NCBI GenBank assembly: GCA_031291335.1
Contig: JARLJF010000132.1
Location: 1-46,835, forward strand
Direction: 5' to 3'
Length of the DNA: 46,835 nucleotides
DNA from: Pandoraea sp.
GTDB taxonomy: Bacteria; Pseudomonadota; Gammaproteobacteria; Burkholderiales; Burkholderiaceae
Shown here: positions 28,975 to 39,104 of the stretch, in pieces
Layout of the letters: each line of letters starts with the position of its first letter
How positions within the stretch are numbered: the stretch's first letter is position 1
Made by a program: the position numbers and the translations under genes
The notes under the pieces: model-generated
Database searches by the model: none
What the model saw: the letters and a program-made list of their open reading frames with translations, nothing else
What the model was told of the DNA's origin: nothing

Positions 28975-31434
28975 TCAAGGTTTGCTGTTGAACATGTCCA
29001 GAATGCGCTGACGCTCCTGACGATCCACCTGTGCCGGGGTCGGGGCAGGCGCCGGGCTCGGTTGGGCAGGCATCTGGCCGGGCATCGACCCAGTCGACGG
29101 ACCGGGCGCGGCCGAACCATCCGGTGCCGTTTCGGCGCTCAGGCCGACCGTGCTCACGGCGCGTCCCGGCGGATAGTCGTCGTAGAAGTAGTCGCCATTC
29201 GCCTGAATGATTCCTTGCGGTACCGCGCGCGTCGATTCCGGCACACCGCGCAAGGCCTTCGACATGTAGTCGACCCAGATCGGCAACGCCAGGCCACCCC
29301 CCGTTTCGCGATCCCCCAGATTGCGCGGCTGATCGAAGCCGATCCACGCCACTCCCACCAACTGTGATTGATAGCCAGCGAACCAGGCGTCGTGCGAATC
29401 GTTCGTCGTTCCCGTCTTGCCCGCCAGATCGCTGCGCTTGAGTACGTTGGTCTTGGCCGCGGTGCCGCGTGTCGCTACGTCGTGCAACATCGAATTCATG
29501 ATGAATGCGTTACGTGCCGGAATGGCCCGGATCGTCTCGTCGCCCGCCGTGGCGGGTTTTTCCTCCATGATGACGTTGCCCTTCGAGTCCGTAATGCGCG
29601 CCACGATGAATGGATTCACACGGAAGCCACCGTTGGCGAACACGGCGTAACCGCTCGCCATTTGTAGCGGCGTGACCATCCCCGCGCCCAGCGCCATCGG
29701 CAGATAGGCCGGATGCTTGTCCGGCTCGAAGCCGAATCGGCCAATGAACTTCTGCGCATAAGCCGGCGTGATGCTTTGCAGGATACGAATCGACACGAGG
29801 TTACGTGAGCGCATCAGGGCGACGCGCATCGGCATCGGTCCTTCGAAACCACCGCCGTAGTTCTTCGGTTCCCACGGCTGGCCACCTGTCTGCGCGGCGG
29901 TGAAATACAGCGGCCCGTCGTTGATGATCGTGGCCGGTGCGAAGCCCTTTTCGAGGGCTGCCGAGTAGATGAACGGCTTGAAGCTCGAGCCCGGCTGACG
30001 CCATGCCTGCGTGACGTGGTTGAACTTGTTCCGGTTGAAGTCGAAGCCGCCGACCAGCGAGCGAATGGCGCCGTTCTGCGGGTCGAGCGATACGAACGCC
30101 GCTTCGATATCCGGCATCTGCACGATGCGCCAGTTTTCCTTCGCGTCCTTTGTCACACGAATCACCGAGCCCCGGCGAATCTTCTGTTTCGGCTGGGCTT
30201 TCGCGTTCAACCCGGCGGCGGCAAAGCGCAGGCCGTCGCCGGTTACGGTGACGTCGTCACCGTTCAGGAGCACCGCCTTGACCTGCTGAGGCGAGGCGGA
30301 AAGCACCACGGCGGCAACCATATCGCCGCTGTCCGGGTGTTCGACCAGCGTGTCGTCGATCAACTGTTCGCGATCGTCCTGATCGTCCGGCAGATCGATA
30401 TTGGCTTCCGGGCCGCGATAGCCGTGACGCAACTCGTACGCCATGACCCCTGCGCGCAACGCCTCGTAGGCCGCTTCCTGATCGGCCGAATTGATCGTCG
30501 TGTAGACGTTGAAGCCGCGAGTGTAAATCTCATCCTTGAACTGCGAGTAGAGCAGTTGGCGCACCATTTCTGCCACATATCCGGCATGCACGCTGAACTC
30601 GCTGCCCAGCCCACGCACCACCAGCTCCTGCGAGATGGCTTGATCGTACTCGGCCTTCGCGATGTACCCGAGGTCGTACATCCGCTTCAGGATGTACTCC
30701 TGACGCACGCGAGCCCGCTTGTAATTCACGATCGGGTTATACGCTGACGGCGCCTTCGGCAGTCCGGCGAGCATGGCGGCTTCGGCGAGCGTGATGTCCT
30801 TCAGATCCTTGCCGAAGTAGACGCGTGCCGCACTGGCGAACCCGTAGGCACGTTCCCCGAGATAGATCTGATTCATGTACAGCTCAAGAATCTGATCCTT
30901 CGTCAGGCGCGATTCGATCTTGTAGGCGAGCAGCGCCTCGTAAATCTTGCGCGTATAGGTCTTTTCGCTGGACAGGAAGAAGTTGCGTGCGACCTGCATC
31001 GTGATCGTGCTGGCGCCCTGCGACGACCCGCCGCGTGCAAAGTTCGCGACGCCCGCGCGGAAGATGCCGATGAAGTCGACCCCGCCATGCTGATAGAAGC
31101 GGTCGTCTTCAATCGCGATCACGGCCTTCTTCATGACGTCGGGAATATCTGCGAAGCGCACCAGATTCCGGCGCTCCTCACCGAATTCACCAATCTGGAT
31201 TTCGTCGGCGGTGTAGATACGCAGCGGGATCTTGGGCCGGTAGTCGACGATCGTGTCGAGCGAGGGCAACTGCGGCGTCATCACCACCAGGATGTACCCC
31301 GCGAGCAACGCGCCACATACGACCATCGCGGCGATCAGGCCGGCGAACCAAAGCACGATGCGCAGCCAGATGGAGCGGCGTGGTTTGGGCGGGCGCTTGT
31401 CGCGGGGTGTCTCGGTTTGGGGTGTGCTTGCCAT
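28975..31434 (-). CDS. mrcA: Penicillin-binding protein 1A
   Basis: A bifunctional peptidoglycan synthase of 819 residues, anchored by one N-terminal helix (about residues 24-50). The glycosyltransferase domain has the catalytic Glu109 in AIEDDRFYQHGGVD. The transpeptidase domain has Ser483 in SSFK, SRN, and KTGTTNDSHDAW. MASTPQTETPRDKR is taken as start since a TATAAT lies between it and an alternative start at 31482; the ribosome site is poor. A Pro/Ala-rich C-terminal tail is present. It is divergent from the pil operon, the same arrangement as ponA-pilM in many proteobacteria. Confidence 0.95.
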   Translation of the reverse strand: MASTPQTETPRDKRPPKPRRSIWLRIVLWFAGLIAAMVVCGALLAGYILVVMTPQLPSLDTIVDYRPKIPLRIYTADEIQIGEFGEERRNLVRFADIPDVMKKAVIAIEDDRFYQHGGVDFIGIFRAGVANFARGGSSQGASTITMQVARNFFLSSEKTYTRKIYEALLAYKIESRLTKDQILELYMNQIYLGERAYGFASAARVYFGKDLKDITLAEAAMLAGLPKAPSAYNPIVNYKRARVRQEYILKRMYDLGYIAKAEYDQAISQELVVRGLGSEFSVHAGYVAEMVRQLLYSQFKDEIYTRGFNVYTTINSADQEAAYEALRAGVMAYELRHGYRGPEANIDLPDDQDDREQLIDDTLVEHPDSGDMVAAVVLSASPQQVKAVLLNGDDVTVTGDGLRFAAAGLNAKAQPKQKIRRGSVIRVTKDAKENWRIVQMPDIEAAFVSLDPQNGAIRSLVGGFDFNRNKFNHVTQAWRQPGSSFKPFIYSAALEKGFAPATIINDGPLYFTAAQTGGQPWEPKNYGGGFEGPMPMRVALMRSRNLVSIRILQSITPAYAQKFIGRFGFEPDKHPAYLPMALGAGMVTPLQMASGYAVFANGGFRVNPFIVARITDSKGNVIMEEKPATAGDETIRAIPARNAFIMNSMLHDVATRGTAAKTNVLKRSDLAGKTGTTNDSHDAWFAGYQSQLVGVAWIGFDQPRNLGDRETGGGLALPIWVDYMSKALRGVPESTRAVPQGIIQANGDYFYDDYPPGRAVSTVGLSAETAPDGSAAPGPSTGSMPGQMPAQPSPAPAPTPAQVDRQERQRILDMFNSKP

Positions 31435-31461
31435 GGGGGAACCGGAAAAATCGATGGGCCG

Positions 31462-31467
31462 ATTATA
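31462..31467 (-). promoter_or_regulatory. -10 element for mrcA
   Basis: On the minus strand a perfect TATAAT lies 28 bases before the mrcA ATG. No convincing -35 is seen 17 bases upstream, so it is tentative. Confidence 0.4.
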
Positions 31468-31678
31468 ACGAACGACCCGCAACCTCCCCTCGCAGCCCCC
31501 CGAAATCGGAGTTCCGGCCTATGGGGTATAGGACTCGGACGATGAAAAAGCGGCACGCATTCCTAAAGCGCGCCCCACCGTCCCGGCAAGCCCAAGGATT
31601 CGGATTGATCCGATTGGGCTACCGCGTTGTGCTGGATAGCATCGATCCCATCGACAAGGTGAGAGACGGGAGGACGTC

Positions 31679-32728
31679 ATGATCGAAGCGGTCCTGCGCA
31701 GTGTGCGCCACGTGGGCAGCCAACTGGCAGCGGCGCTGCCGCGCGCCGGGGGCGGTGGTTGCGGTATTCATTTTGACGCTGGTGGCGTGCATTTCGTTCG
31801 CCTGGCACGGGTGGCAGGGCTCGCACGATTGCGTCTGGCCGGCTACGGGTCGGCTGTGCTTGAAGACGACATGCTGCGCGGCGCGTTGATCGCCAAGCCG
31901 GAGGCGGCGGCGCGTCGCCTGGATGAACTATTGGAGCGGATCGGTCTCAACGCTCAGGATTTGCGCGACGACACCATCGTGCTGGCACTTCCGGCGCATG
32001 GGCTCAAAACACAGGTTGTCGATTATCCGGCCGACCTCCCGCCGCGCGCGCTGCTGGCCTGGTGCGAGCGGCGAGCCGCTCTGTTGCTGCCCGGGAATGG
32101 CGCTCCCGATTTGCGCAATCGCGTGGGGGTGACGTGGGCGGACCCGGGCAATCACCGGTTGCGGTTGTATGCCTGCGAGGCCGATTTGGTGGATGACCGC
32201 GTCGCGGTACTCGAGATGTCGGGGCTTCGGGTTCATGCGATCGATGCGGCGCACGAGGCCGGGCGGCGAGCCTTCCGATGGGCGTGGCCGAACGATGGCG
32301 ATCTGCAGGTGCCTGAGCGAGCCGGCACGCCCATGGCGCTTCTGCAGGTGGATGCTCACGATCTGGATCTGTCGGTTTTCGACTCAGACACCTGCGTGGC
32401 CGACGCGCGCGAGCGTTTTGACGGTGTCGGCGGTCATCCCGAGGCGCTGGCAAGCGTGGTGCGAGAGTTGGCGGGCAAGCTGCCGGTCGGTCCGAGCGTC
32501 ATCTATGTAGCGGCACAAGGGGCGAGTCCCGGCGGACTGGTGGCGATCTGCGACGCCGTGAGCGGCGCTTGTGGCATGCCCGTGCGGCCCTTCGATCCGC
32601 TGCGGCGATTCGAGACACCGGGGCTTGCGGGACCTCGGCGTCAGACGTTCGCACAGCGCACGTCGCTTGCCGTGCCTTGCGGACTGGCGCTGCGCGCGAT
32701 GTCCATGCAGGGGGTGGCATGCGAATGA
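31679..32728 (+). CDS. pilM: Type IV pilus assembly ATPase-like protein PilM
   Basis: A 349-residue PilM-like protein. In type IVa pili PilM is an actin-like cytoplasmic protein that binds the PilN tail and links the motor to the alignment complex. Recognisable features are the N-terminal GIHFDAGGVHFVRLAR (nucleotide-fold first strand), the LALPAHGLKTQVVDYPADLP segment and the VHAIDAAHEAGRRAF region. It diverges from well-known PilM and is assigned partly from context. It overlaps pilN by 10 bases. GGAGG at 31670-31674 precedes the ATG. Confidence 0.8.
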   Translation: MIEAVLRSVRHVGSQLAAALPRAGGGGCGIHFDAGGVHFVRLARVAGLARLRLAGYGSAVLEDDMLRGALIAKPEAAARRLDELLERIGLNAQDLRDDTIVLALPAHGLKTQVVDYPADLPPRALLAWCERRAALLLPGNGAPDLRNRVGVTWADPGNHRLRLYACEADLVDDRVAVLEMSGLRVHAIDAAHEAGRRAFRWAWPNDGDLQVPERAGTPMALLQVDAHDLDLSVFDSDTCVADARERFDGVGGHPEALASVVRELAGKLPVGPSVIYVAAQGASPGGLVAICDAVSGACGMPVRPFDPLRRFETPGLAGPRRQTFAQRTSLAVPCGLALRAMSMQGVACE

Positions 32729-33390
32729 CCATGACATTTCCGCCGCTCGATTTCCTTCCCACGGTCGCGCAACGGCGCCAACGTGAATTTCGACGGCAAT
32801 GGCGCATGTGGGCCTGCGTGGCGGCACTGGGTGCGCTGGCATCGCTCGCGCCGATTGCCCGGGACATTCACCTGCGTCGGGAGGCATTGGCGCAATTAAT
32901 GGTGTCACGTGCAGCGAGCGACAAGTTGCGCGGAACGCTGGCGGCGTTCGACATCACGGAGCGCAAGCTTGCGGCGATGGGCGCCCATCGCCGGGCAGCC
33001 GTCGCGTTGGTCGAGAGTCGCCAACCGGTCGCCAGCCGATTGCTGGACATCATGCGTGGCTGTGCCGATGGCGTGCGATTGACGTCAGTGAAGTCGGGCG
33101 AGGATCAACTGCGCATCGAGGGTTATGCGACGACGCAGTCGCGAGTGCGGGAGACGCAGAAGCGATTGCGAGCGCTGCCGTGGGTGCGCAAGGTCGCGGA
33201 AGTCGAATCGAGTGTCGTGCCGGAGAGCGTGAGGCGTCAGTGGGTAAGCGCCGCGTCGCAGGCATTGGTGCCGAACATCCGTCGTTTCACGTTGCGTATC
33301 GATCTCAAGCCCGTTCCCAAAGTCATCGCACTCGGGGCCAATGCCGATATCGACGGCGTGTCGACAGAGGAGGTGCCCGATGTACGGTGA
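32719..33390 (+). CDS. pilN: Type IV pilus inner membrane protein PilN
   Basis: A 223-residue bitopic protein: a short cytoplasmic N-terminus with LDFLP (compare the INLLP PilM-binding motif of PilN), one membrane helix at about residues 31-47, a coiled-coil region and a periplasmic ferredoxin-like domain (VRLTSVKSGEDQLRIEGYA). The alignment subcomplex PilM-N-O connects pilus motor and secretin. Start 32719 has AGGGGG just upstream; the ATG at 32725 in an ATGA overlap is also possible. Its 3' end overlaps the next gene by 11 bases. Confidence 0.82.
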   Translation: MRMTMTFPPLDFLPTVAQRRQREFRRQWRMWACVAALGALASLAPIARDIHLRREALAQLMVSRAASDKLRGTLAAFDITERKLAAMGAHRRAAVALVESRQPVASRLLDIMRGCADGVRLTSVKSGEDQLRIEGYATTQSRVRETQKRLRALPWVRKVAEVESSVVPESVRRQWVSAASQALVPNIRRFTLRIDLKPVPKVIALGANADIDGVSTEEVPDVR

Positions 33391-35941
33391 GCAACCTCCG
33401 CCGGACGATGTCCGCGACATGTTTCGTGACGCGGCGGCACGTTGGCGTGCGCGATGGACGGCGTGGACATCAATTTCGCCGTCCGAGTGGGCGTGGCCGG
33501 TGCGATGGGCGCTGACATCGCTTGTGTGGCTGATGGGACTTGCGGTGGCGTGGTCGGTCTGGTGGTTGGTGGGCTTGCCGGTGAGGGCGACGTTGCAGAA
33601 GGATCTTGGTGTCGAGCAGCAGACGTTAGACCGTGCCAACGACGCTGCACGGCGATTGCCGATCCTCATGTCAACGCTTCACGACGCAGAGGCCGAGTCG
33701 ATGGCCTGGCGGCGCTTGCTGCCGCTTGCCGCACAAGGCGACGAGGGTGCCGCGGGTGCCACGGGTGACGCGCCGGTAGCGGGTCGGCCCGAGAGTTCCG
33801 AGCCAGCCGCGGGCGATGACGCGCATTCGGCTTGGCGGGCGGATCTCGAACAGCTGTCGGCTCGCGTGGGCCTGACGCTGGAGACGGCGCGCTCGGGGCC
33901 GTCCGCGTCAGCTTCGGCGGAAGGTATCGAGGTAGAACGTGCGGAAATACGCCTCCGGGGGACGGTCGCGAATTTGCTCGGTTGGCTTGCCGAGATCGAC
34001 AGCGTGCCGCGTCATCTGGCGATCGAGCATCTGTCGCTGCAGGGGACTGGGCCAGGGGCGACAGAGGCTGGGGACGGCGACGCAGTGCTTACCGTCACTG
34101 TCGCTTCCTATCTCTGGAGACCTCCCGCAGACGTCCCTGCTGCGACGGCCACGACCGCTTTGCCAGCGTTACCCACGCTTGCGGCGCGTTGGCAGATGCC
34201 CAACGACACGATTGATGTATTTCGCACGCCGCTCACGCGTCGCTCAGCGCAGGACGCTGTGACGATGACGCCGTCCGGGACGCAGGCAGAGGTCGACGAC
34301 GCGGCGCCTGTCGGATCGATGCGTGTCGGGACGCGTCAAGTCACGTTGCGCCGTACGTCAACGGCCGGATTGGCGGCGACTTGGAGCGAAGAGCCGCCGC
34401 AGCGAGGGAAGGTTGCAGGAGTCGCCGAGGCGTCGGCTGTCGATGTGACGCTCCACGGGGTCGAGGTGGTCGATGCACTGCGGGCCTTTGCGCGACTCAC
34501 CGGGCGGAGTGTGGTGATCGGCGAGCGCGTTGCCGGGCGTCTCGACATGGAGGTGCAAGGCGTGTCGGCAGCCACGGCGTTCGACGTCATGATCCGCAGC
34601 GCGGGCCTTGGCGTCCAACCCTTGAACGGTGTCGACTGGATTGCGCCGCGCGCCGACCTGTTGGCCGATGAGCAGACGCAATTGGAAGCTGCGGCAAAGC
34701 GCGAGGCGTTGTTGCCGCTGGCCAGCCGCCGTTTCACGCTGAACTATCCCCGGGCCTTGGCGTTACGGGAAATCATCATGGGAGAGAAGGACAGCAAGGG
34801 GCAGAGACTCTTGTCGTCGCGAGGCAGTTTGATCGCTGATCCACGCACGAACCAGTTGTTTGTGACCGACTTGCCGGAAAAGCTGGACGCGCTGGCGTCG
34901 TTCATTGCGCGGATCGACGTGCCCGTCCGGCAAGTGTTGATCGAAGCGCGAATCGTCGAAGCCGATGACCGATTTAGTGAATCGCTCGGCGTCCGGTTGG
35001 CGGGATACAACGGTCGTGGCGAAGGCGGGCAGAAGAGCGTCGGCCGACATGCGACGGAAAATTCGTCCGGTACGGGCGACGCGAGTCCGGGGGAGGCAAA
35101 ACCACCGGGCAACGCCCTCGACGTCGGCCTGTCTGCGGCGGCGCTAGCCGGTGTGACGCCACCGAGTCTGGCGATCACGCTGTTCGGCCGCTCGGCGACG
35201 CGCTTCCTGCAGTTGGAGCTGTCGGCGCTGGAGACTACCGGGCGCGGACGCGTCGTCTCGCGGCCCAGGGTGGTCACGGCGGACAAGATTCAGGCCGTCA
35301 TTGAGCAGGGCACGGAATTGCCCTATCAGACCCGGAGCGGGCGCCGTAGTGCGACCTCTGTCCAATTTCGCAAGGCCACGCTGAGGCTCGAAGTGACGCC
35401 GCTGATCACCCCGGACGGTCAGGTGATACTGGATGTCGACGTGCGTAAGGACAGTGTCGGGCAGTCCGTGGCTGACGGATTTGCCGTGGACACCCGCCAC
35501 GTCAAGACGCAGGTGCAGGTCGAGAACGGCGGGACCGTCGCCATCGGCGGGATTTACCAGGAAGAGCGACGCGACAGTCGGGCCAGCGTGCCATGGCTGG
35601 GTGACGTGCCCTTGCTGGGCGCGCTGTTCAGGAATCGCGCCAACGACGACCGTCGTACCGAACTACTGGTGTTCATCACGCCCAGCGTGGTGCCGGAGGG
35701 CCGGGAAGCCCTTCCCGAACCGGTGCTGAAAGACCTGCCGTCAGGCCATCCCCGGCTTACCGGGATGTTTTCCGAGGCGACGCGTTCCGCACGCCCGACG
35801 CAGATCCCGGTATCATCAGGGATTGGAACCCAAATATCAGCGATTTATGCTGGAAAACGTAATACTTGTCGGACTGATGGGGGCGGGCAAGACCACGGTT
35901 GGACGCGCAGTGGCACGACGACTCGGGCGGCAGTTCTATGA
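33380..35941 (+). CDS. PilO-PilQ fusion: PilO-like alignment protein joined to secretin
   Basis: One 853-residue open frame. Residues 1-250 look like PilO: a cytoplasmic tail, one membrane helix (about 41-64), a coiled coil and a ferredoxin-like periplasmic domain. A linker follows (about 250-350). Then comes a secretin: STN domain (about 351-425), an N1/NolW domain (about 448-515) and the pore domain (about 516-773) with the family signature [16 protein letters not shown]. PilQ normally has its own signal peptide; none is seen inside. The start has AGGAGG at 33368-33373. No separate PilP is present. The last ~40 residues run into aroK out of frame and look unnatural. A sequencing or assembly error that removed stops cannot be excluded. 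Confidence 0.8.
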   Translation: MYGEQPPPDDVRDMFRDAAARWRARWTAWTSISPSEWAWPVRWALTSLVWLMGLAVAWSVWWLVGLPVRATLQKDLGVEQQTLDRANDAARRLPILMSTLHDAEAESMAWRRLLPLAAQGDEGAAGATGDAPVAGRPESSEPAAGDDAHSAWRADLEQLSARVGLTLETARSGPSASASAEGIEVERAEIRLRGTVANLLGWLAEIDSVPRHLAIEHLSLQGTGPGATEAGDGDAVLTVTVASYLWRPPADVPAATATTALPALPTLAARWQMPNDTIDVFRTPLTRRSAQDAVTMTPSGTQAEVDDAAPVGSMRVGTRQVTLRRTSTAGLAATWSEEPPQRGKVAGVAEASAVDVTLHGVEVVDALRAFARLTGRSVVIGERVAGRLDMEVQGVSAATAFDVMIRSAGLGVQPLNGVDWIAPRADLLADEQTQLEAAAKREALLPLASRRFTLNYPRALALREIIMGEKDSKGQRLLSSRGSLIADPRTNQLFVTDLPEKLDALASFIARIDVPVRQVLIEARIVEADDRFSESLGVRLAGYNGRGEGGQKSVGRHATENSSGTGDASPGEAKPPGNALDVGLSAAALAGVTPPSLAITLFGRSATRFLQLELSALETTGRGRVVSRPRVVTADKIQAVIEQGTELPYQTRSGRRSATSVQFRKATLRLEVTPLITPDGQVILDVDVRKDSVGQSVADGFAVDTRHVKTQVQVENGGTVAIGGIYQEERRDSRASVPWLGDVPLLGALFRNRANDDRRTELLVFITPSVVPEGREALPEPVLKDLPSGHPRLTGMFSEATRSARPTQIPVSSGIGTQISAIYAGKRNTCRTDGGGQDHGWTRSGTTTRAAVL

Positions 35942-36641
35942 CTCCGACCACGAGATCGAGGCGCGCACAGGCGTGCGCATCCCGGTTATCTTCGAACACG
36001 AAGGCGAGGACGGCTTCCGTCAGCGCGAAGCCCAGACCATCGACGAACTCACTCAGCGTAGCGGCATCGTACTCGCCACCGGCGGGGGCGCGGTGCTGCG
36101 TGCGGAGAATCGCGAGAACATCAAGTCGCGAGGCACCGTGGTGTATCTGCGGGCCACTCCGCACGACCTATGGCTGCGCACGCGTCGTGACAAGAACCGG
36201 CCGCTGCTGCAGACCGCAGATCCGCGCGCGCGTCTCGAACAATTGTTTCGGGAGCGCGACGCGCTCTACCGCGAGTGCGCCACCTTCGTCATTGAAACCG
36301 GGCGGCCGAGCGTCAATGCGCTCGTCAACATGGTGCTGATGCAACTGGAGATGGCGGGGATCGTACCCGGCAGCGCTGGTGTGTTGCATGATGTGGGCGA
36401 CACGGCCGAAGGTGGGCAAGCTGCGGCACCTGACGTGCCGCACGGCCTTGCTCACGACACCGGGCACGACACCGGGCACGACGCGGACAACCCGCACGGT
36501 ATGACGCAGGACACTCCGCACGACGATGCAGGGCAGGCGGACGGGGCGGACGGTATCGACGGGGGCCCAACGCTAGCCGGTCGCGATGACGCCGGGCAGA
36601 CAATGCCTGTGGTGCCCGCACCTGATACCTTTTCTCGCTGA
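35847..36641 (+). CDS. aroK: Shikimate kinase with extended C-terminal tail
   Basis: Phosphorylates shikimate to shikimate 3-phosphate in aromatic amino acid synthesis. The Walker A is [14 protein letters not shown] at the N-terminus; shikimate-binding residues lie in [13 protein letters not shown] and TGGGAVLR, and the lid in [11 protein letters not shown]. The kinase core ends near residue 172, the usual size. A further ~92-residue Asp/His/Gly-rich tail follows, including a 12-base tandem repeat (36453-36476). Start ATG 35847 is chosen; an in-frame TTG at 35823 would add MEPKYQRF. The 5' end overlaps the preceding frame by 95 bases. Confidence 0.92.
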   Translation: MLENVILVGLMGAGKTTVGRAVARRLGRQFYDSDHEIEARTGVRIPVIFEHEGEDGFRQREAQTIDELTQRSGIVLATGGGAVLRAENRENIKSRGTVVYLRATPHDLWLRTRRDKNRPLLQTADPRARLEQLFRERDALYRECATFVIETGRPSVNALVNMVLMQLEMAGIVPGSAGVLHDVGDTAEGGQAAAPDVPHGLAHDTGHDTGHDADNPHGMTQDTPHDDAGQADGADGIDGGPTLAGRDDAGQTMPVVPAPDTFSR

Positions 36642-36684
36642 TTTCGCTGATTCGCCGATATCGCTGAACATGACAACAAGCGGC

Positions 36685-37761
36685 ATGATTACCCTCAAAC
36701 TCGATCTTGGCGAGCGCGCCTACCCCATTCATATCGGCACCGATCTGCTCACGCAGGACGCCCTGTTTGCGCCGCACGTGCGCGGCACGCACGCTGTGAT
36801 CGTGACGAATACGACCGTCGCTCCGCTTTACGCGGAACGCGTCGCGGCAACACTGCAACGACTCGGCAAACGTGTGGTGACCGCAGTGCTGCCCGATGGT
36901 GAAGTGCACAAGAACTGGCAAACGCTCAATCTGATTTTTGACGAGTTGCTGGGCGCGCGGGCTGACCGCAAGGCTACGCTGATCGCGCTGGGCGGTGGTG
37001 TTGTCGGCGACATGACCGGTTTTGCCGCCGCCTGCTACATGCGCGGTGTTCCTTTCGTACAAGTGCCGACGACGCTGCTCTCGCAGGTGGATTCGTCGGT
37101 CGGCGGCAAGACGGGCATCAACCACCCGCTCGGCAAAAACATGATCGGCGCCTTTTGGCAGCCGAGCGCCGTGCTTGCCGACATCGGCACGCTGTCCACA
37201 CTGCCTGAGCGTGAATTGGCCGCCGGGCTGGCGGAAGTCATCAAGCACGGCGTGATTGCCGATGAAAAGTACTTCGACTGGATCGAAGCGAATATCGAGT
37301 CGTTGAACGCCCGCGATACCGCGACGCTTTCTTACGCGGTGCAACGTTCGTGCGAGATCAAGGCGCAAGTCGTCGCCAGCGACGAACGCGAACAAGGCCT
37401 GCGCGCCACGCTGAATTTTGGTCACACCTTCGGTCATGCCATCGAAGCCGGACTCGGCTACGGTGAATGGTTGCACGGCGAGGCCGTGGGATGCGGCATG
37501 GTGATGGCGGCGGATTTATCGGCACGATTGGGTTTCATCGACGAAGCGCTCGTGCCGCGAATCAAGGCGCTGGTCACGGCGGCCAAGTTGCCGGTGACGG
37601 GGCCGGATCTCGGCGAAGATCGCTATATCGATCTGATGCGTGTCGACAAGAAGGCCGAAGGCGGGGACATCCGCTTCGTGCTGCTCAACCGGTTGGGTCA
37701 GGCGTTCATGACGAGCGTTCCCGACGCCGAACTTCGCGCGACTTTGCGCGCCAACATCTGA
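36685..37761 (+). CDS. aroB: 3-dehydroquinate synthase
   Basis: Cyclises DAHP to 3-dehydroquinate, the second shikimate pathway step; NAD- and zinc-dependent. The start [18 protein letters not shown] at 36685 matches relatives and gives 358 residues; an ATG at 36670 would add MTTSG. The NAD-binding [16 protein letters not shown], the loop [18 protein letters not shown], and zinc ligands in LAEVIKHG and [11 protein letters not shown] and WLHGEAV are all present. aroK-aroB is a conserved pair; dgt follows after 16 bases. Confidence 0.97.
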   Translation: MITLKLDLGERAYPIHIGTDLLTQDALFAPHVRGTHAVIVTNTTVAPLYAERVAATLQRLGKRVVTAVLPDGEVHKNWQTLNLIFDELLGARADRKATLIALGGGVVGDMTGFAAACYMRGVPFVQVPTTLLSQVDSSVGGKTGINHPLGKNMIGAFWQPSAVLADIGTLSTLPERELAAGLAEVIKHGVIADEKYFDWIEANIESLNARDTATLSYAVQRSCEIKAQVVASDEREQGLRATLNFGHTFGHAIEAGLGYGEWLHGEAVGCGMVMAADLSARLGFIDEALVPRIKALVTAAKLPVTGPDLGEDRYIDLMRVDKKAEGGDIRFVLLNRLGQAFMTSVPDAELRATLRANI

Positions 37762-37777
37762 GAACGGAGGGCTGGCG

Positions 37778-38914
37778 ATGATCGATCACGAAGCGTCGCT
37801 TGCCCCTTACGCGGCGCGCTCAAGCGCGTCACGCGGGCGGCGGTTTGTGGAGCCGGCGCCTGCGACGCGCACGGAATTTCAGCGCGACCGCGATCGCATC
37901 ATTCATTCGACAGCATTTCGCCGGCTCGAATACAAGACGCAAGTCTTCGTGAATCACGAGGGCGATCTGTTCCGCACACGTCTGACGCATAGCCTGGAAG
38001 TCGCACAGATCGGTCGGTCGATTGCGCGAAATCTACGTGTGAACGAAGACCTCGTCGAGGCGATTGCGCTGGCACATGACCTGGGGCACACGCCCTTCGG
38101 TCATGCCGGACAAGACGCGCTCAACGCCTGCATGCAGGACTACGGCGGGTTTGAGCACAACCTGCAGAGCCTGATCGTTGTCGACGAACTCGAGGAGCAC
38201 TACGGCGGCTTCAACGGTCTGAATCTTTGCTTCGAGACCCGTGAAGGTATTCTCAAGCACTGTTCTCGCGCGAATGCGAGAGGGCTGGGAGAGCTTGGCG
38301 AGCGATTCCTCAAGGGACGGCAGCCCGGCATCGAAGCGCAGATCGCCAATCTCGCCGACGAAATCGCTTATAACAATCACGATATCGACGATGGCGTGCG
38401 CTCAGGTCTGCTGGCGCTCGACCAACTTGACGACGTGCCGCTCTGGAAGCGCTATTGCGCTGAAGCACGGCAGGCATGGCCGGAGATTGCCGGCCGGCGA
38501 CTGGTGCATGAAACGACGCGACGGATCATCAATGCGCTGATCGTCGACCTGATCTCGACCACACGTCAACGCATTGCAGACGCTTCGCCATCCTCCATGG
38601 ACGACGTGCGCGGTACGGGTCCGCTGGTGGCTTTCAGCAGCGAGATGCGGGAACAGGCAGGACAACTCAAGCGGTTCCTGTTCGACAACCTCTATCGGCA
38701 CTACCTCGTCATGCGCATGTCCGCGAAGGCGCAGCGGATCATTCAGGAGCTGTTCGACGCGTTCCTCGCCGATCCCCGGTTGCTTCCGCCGGACTATCAC
38801 ACAGAAAACGTCGAGGATCAGCCTCGCTGGATTGCGCACTACGTGGCCGGCATGACCGATCGCTACGCCATCAAGGAATACCGCAGGCTTTTCACGATCG
38901 AGCCGACGCTTTGA
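37778..38914 (+). CDS. dgt: Deoxyguanosinetriphosphate triphosphohydrolase-like protein
   Basis: A 378-residue HD-domain phosphohydrolase of the Dgt type 2 subfamily, which removes triphosphate from dNTPs. The metal site motifs are [13 protein letters not shown] and the HD pair in [14 protein letters not shown], with a later Asp in [15 protein letters not shown]. Residues [20 protein letters not shown] near the N-terminus are a family signature. GGAGGG precedes the ATG. It closes the aroK-aroB-dgt group before a terminator. Confidence 0.94.
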   Translation: MIDHEASLAPYAARSSASRGRRFVEPAPATRTEFQRDRDRIIHSTAFRRLEYKTQVFVNHEGDLFRTRLTHSLEVAQIGRSIARNLRVNEDLVEAIALAHDLGHTPFGHAGQDALNACMQDYGGFEHNLQSLIVVDELEEHYGGFNGLNLCFETREGILKHCSRANARGLGELGERFLKGRQPGIEAQIANLADEIAYNNHDIDDGVRSGLLALDQLDDVPLWKRYCAEARQAWPEIAGRRLVHETTRRIINALIVDLISTTRQRIADASPSSMDDVRGTGPLVAFSSEMREQAGQLKRFLFDNLYRHYLVMRMSAKAQRIIQELFDAFLADPRLLPPDYHTENVEDQPRWIAHYVAGMTDRYAIKEYRRLFTIEPTL

Positions 38915-38986
38915 TGCCTCGCCAGACTGCGCCGTAATGGCGAAGGGATGCGAAGTGATGGCAAGAGGACGATAAGTGGATAAAGC

Positions 38987-39014
38987 AAAACAGCCGGCAT
39001 TTGCCGGCTGTTTT
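38987..39014. terminator. Bidirectional terminator between dgt and the DUF883 gene
   Basis: AAAACAGCCGGC (38987-38998), loop ATTT, and GCCGGCTGTTTT (39003-39014): a perfect 12-bp stem with A-run and T-run flanks. It can serve dgt on the plus strand and the DUF883 gene on the minus strand. Confidence 0.93.
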
Positions 39015-39104
39015 CATTTCGACCGTGACGACGATGATGACTCGGATTCGCCATTCGTCAGTCAGGACTCTGGACGCGCGCAATGGCGCGCCGGGGAGGA
39101 GGAG

